Shown here piece after piece: positions 62,351 to 64,000 of a stretch of DNA of 64,000 nt (within the stretch, counting starts at the first letter, position 1; every line of letters begins with the position of its first letter). The notes under the pieces are model-generated. The model was not told where the DNA came from and made no database searches. It saw nothing but the letters and a program-made list of their open reading frames with translations. The stretch covers positions 1 through 64,000 of the forward strand of contig NZ_BBWH01000023.1 of assembly GCF_001463705.1 (NCBI RefSeq), written 5' to 3'. A program made the position numbers and the translations under genes. This DNA is from Aureimonas sp. AU12 (lineage in GTDB: Bacteria; Pseudomonadota; Alphaproteobacteria; Rhizobiales; Rhizobiaceae).

Positions 62351-64000
62351 ATGGTCTCGCAAACTCGCATCCGTCAGAACAAGACCAGCCTTGCCGGCGC
62401 GATCGGCGCCGGCGTCCTGCCGCCTGGCGGCGGTGGCGTCACGCCTCCGGTTCTCAAGGGGCTGACGTCCTCGATCTCCGCCGGAGCCGTAGGCTCTCCG
62501 CTCTCGGCGGCGATTTCGGGCAAGACGTCCGGGTCGGTGCTGTCTCTGACTGGCGCCGGCGCGGCGGGACTTTCGGTTTCGGGCGCAACCGTATCCGGCA
62601 CGCCGACCGCCGTTGGCGACGTCAGCGTAATCGAGACGCTGGCCGGCGCAGCCGGCTCCCCGAAAATGTCCGGCCCGCTGATCTCTGTGAGTGCCGCCGC
62701 CGCAACCGTCCCGGCCGCGATGGCGGCGCCGTCACTGGTAGCCGGAAGCGGGCAGATCGCCGTTACGCGTGCCGGCGCGCCGGCCAATGGGGGGGCGTCC
62801 ATCACGGGTTATGATATCCTCTACCGCACGGGCACCGGAGCCTTCACCGTGATTGCGATGACGTCGAACCCGCAGGCTCTGACTGGCCTGACGAACGGCG
62901 TTCTCTATGAGGTCACGACGCGCGCTGTGAATGCCGTCGGCGCTGGCCCGGCCTCACCGAGCGCCAGCGCGACGCCTGCCTTAAGCGTGTTCTTCGCTGA
63001 CATGCCGCTGACGGACTCCGGTGACAGCATCACGGCGCTGAAGGACAATAGCGGGTGGCTGCCCTGGGCCGAGTTCCTATCCTATGGCCGTTTCGCTCTG
63101 CGCAGCGGCGCGGACCAGGCTATCTCTGGGTCGCAGATCAACGAAGCCAACGATGAACACGACGTTCTCCTGCGCGCCGATCGCCGGAGTTATTACACGT
63201 CCCAGCTCGGCCCCGGCATCGCCGCCCTCATGGCGATCGGCACCAACTCGATCGACCTGTCGGATACGAAGATTAAAGAGGGTCTGGATCTCGTCTGGGG
63301 TGACGCGACTACTGCCGGCTCCCCGAATATGGCGGCGACGATTCTGCCGAGCGCGTCCAATCAGTCGACGAGCGTCACGACCGGACTCGGTACCAGTCCG
63401 AAGCAACGCTATGACAGCGTCAACGCCTATATCCGCTCGAAGAAATCGAGCACGTTCCTCGTCGTCGACGGCGCTAGTGCCTGGGGTGAGACGTATGTCG
63501 GCCACACGGATACGGGGAACCTGCATCCGAACACGCCTGGAGCGATCAAATATGGCGGCGCGCTGAAAGCTGCGCTGGAGGACGCTGGCTACCCGATCGG
63601 ATCCTTCTACGGTGCCGATGGAAATCCGGCCGACAACATCATCCCGGCTTCGACCTGGACGATGGACGGCACGACCGGCACGAAGTCCGGTACCTCGACG
63701 ATCAACGGCACTGTCCCGACCGGCTTCACGATCACGAACTCGGTCGCTGGTCTCATCATCGACGTGTCGGTGATCACGTTGAACGTCCCGTTCATCGTCA
63801 ACGGCTCGATCGAAATGCGGCCGATGAAGCTCCTGCAGCTGGATCTGTCTGGCTCGGTGACGACGCAAGGCACGATCTCGATCCTGCAGGCTTTCTCGAT
63901 CTCACCGATCGAACAGGCAGGCGCGACGTTTGAGCATATGCACTATGCCAGCCTCTCGGCCGTCGACGACGTGTCAGCTCCGTCTGGCTGCAACATCGGG
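62351..64000 (+). CDS. Tail spike/fibre with FN3 and SGNH-esterase-like domains (3' end off window)
   Basis: Open frame from ATG 62351 with no stop through 64000: at least 550 residues. Order: glycine-rich linker (1-30); Ala/Gly/Ser-rich Ig-like region (about 30-130); FN3-like domain (about 135-215: ITGYDILYRTGTG...ALTGLTNGVLYEVTTRAVN). An SGNH-type hydrolase core then follows with Ser226 in SGDSIT, Asn299 in IGTNS, and His392 in NLHPNTPG. The Asp normally 3 residues before the His is not in canonical place (G389; D387 nearby). Beta-rich residues follow from about 430. Probably deacetylates host surface polysaccharide; inferred from motifs. Confidence 0.75.
   Translation, partial: MVSQTRIRQNKTSLAGAIGAGVLPPGGGGVTPPVLKGLTSSISAGAVGSPLSAAISGKTSGSVLSLTGAGAAGLSVSGATVSGTPTAVGDVSVIETLAGAAGSPKMSGPLISVSAAAATVPAAMAAPSLVAGSGQIAVTRAGAPANGGASITGYDILYRTGTGAFTVIAMTSNPQALTGLTNGVLYEVTTRAVNAVGAGPASPSASATPALSVFFADMPLTDSGDSITALKDNSGWLPWAEFLSYGRFALRSGADQAISGSQINEANDEHDVLLRADRRSYYTSQLGPGIAALMAIGTNSIDLSDTKIKEGLDLVWGDATTAGSPNMAATILPSASNQSTSVTTGLGTSPKQRYDSVNAYIRSKKSSTFLVVDGASAWGETYVGHTDTGNLHPNTPGAIKYGGALKAALEDAGYPIGSFYGADGNPADNIIPASTWTMDGTTGTKSGTSTINGTVPTGFTITNSVAGLIIDVSVITLNVPFIVNGSIEMRPMKLLQLDLSGSVTTQGTISILQAFSISPIEQAGATFEHMHYASLSAVDDVSAPSGCNIG

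Larger units (their letters stand above)
26311..64000. mobile_element. HK97-type siphovirus prophage, right end beyond window
   Basis: Integrated next to tRNA-Arg(CCT). Content in order: integrase and leftward early operon, immunity region with repressor, Cro-like gene and four operators, rightward early operon with primase and helicase, a repeat-rich putative origin, HNH, terminase, portal, protease, capsid, connector, tail tube, tape measure, tail tip and fibres. All expected structural genes appear intact with no frameshift apart from a programmed one. No lysis cassette and no second att copy are in the window, so the element extends past 64000. Confidence 0.95.

Overview
The window comes from a high-GC alphaproteobacterium, most likely a pigmented member of the Hyphomicrobiales (Rhizobiales). 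The evidence is codon bias, rhizobial-type gene families, a type 2 IPP isomerase and an alphaproteobacterial-style carotenoid cluster. An Aurantimonadaceae-like host is a guess. The window has two parts: bacterial chromosome (1 to about 26310) and the left 37.7 kb of an HK97-type tailed-phage prophage (26311 to the right edge), which is still open at the end of the window.

Chromosome. Positions 1-4714 hold carotenoid genes: crtI (5' end missing) and crtB run rightward, crtE and crtZ run leftward, and fni is divergent from crtE. Together they cover IPP/DMAPP balance, GGPP, phytoene, desaturation and ring hydroxylation; the cyclase is not in the window. Next come fbp and rpe (gluconeogenesis, pentose-phosphate or Calvin-type sugar phosphates), a TerC-family membrane protein behind a 380-bp leader, and a PHP-domain metallohydrolase divergent from a four-gene PotD/B/C/A-like ABC importer followed by a PhoD-like phosphohydrolase, possibly an organophosphate uptake locus. 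After these lie an Rrf2 regulator, a small serine hydrolase, an SLC13/RCK-type transporter, a CHASE3-PAS hybrid histidine kinase coupled to a response regulator and a DUF533-like protein, a CBS-pair protein, glgX, a thiamine pyrophosphokinase and tRNA-Arg(CCT).

Prophage. The integrase lies against the 3' end of tRNA-Arg, with three copies of a 10-bp repeat between them. A leftward run of 12 genes, none separated by more than 2 nt, carries two small membrane proteins, a MazG-like protein, a complete bacterial-type beta sliding clamp (DnaN), a GcrA/Myb-like DNA-binding protein, an excisionase-like protein and the integrase. The immunity region (33.1-34.0 kb) has a repressor and a Cro-like protein. 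Four copies of a palindrome, TGTNACG-N5-CGTNACA, sit as one pair in front of the leftward operon and one pair in front of the repressor/Cro genes. A rightward operon of small proteins ends in a Toprim primase and an SF3 helicase. After it comes a 448-bp non-coding block with tandem 10-bp iteron-like repeats, a good candidate phage origin.

From 41.0 kb the late genes follow standard siphovirus order: HNH, terminase small and large, portal, protease, capsid, connectors, tail tube, tail chaperone with a lambda-like -1 slippery site (GGGAAAC), a 2000-residue tape measure with an internal lysozyme domain, tail-tip proteins, a glycine-rich fibre, and finally a long open frame carrying FN3-like and SGNH-esterase-like motifs that runs off the window. 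No holin, stand-alone endolysin or attR is present, so the prophage must continue to the right. The most unusual feature is the replication set: own primase, helicase, clamp and probable iteron origin, but no DNA polymerase in the window.
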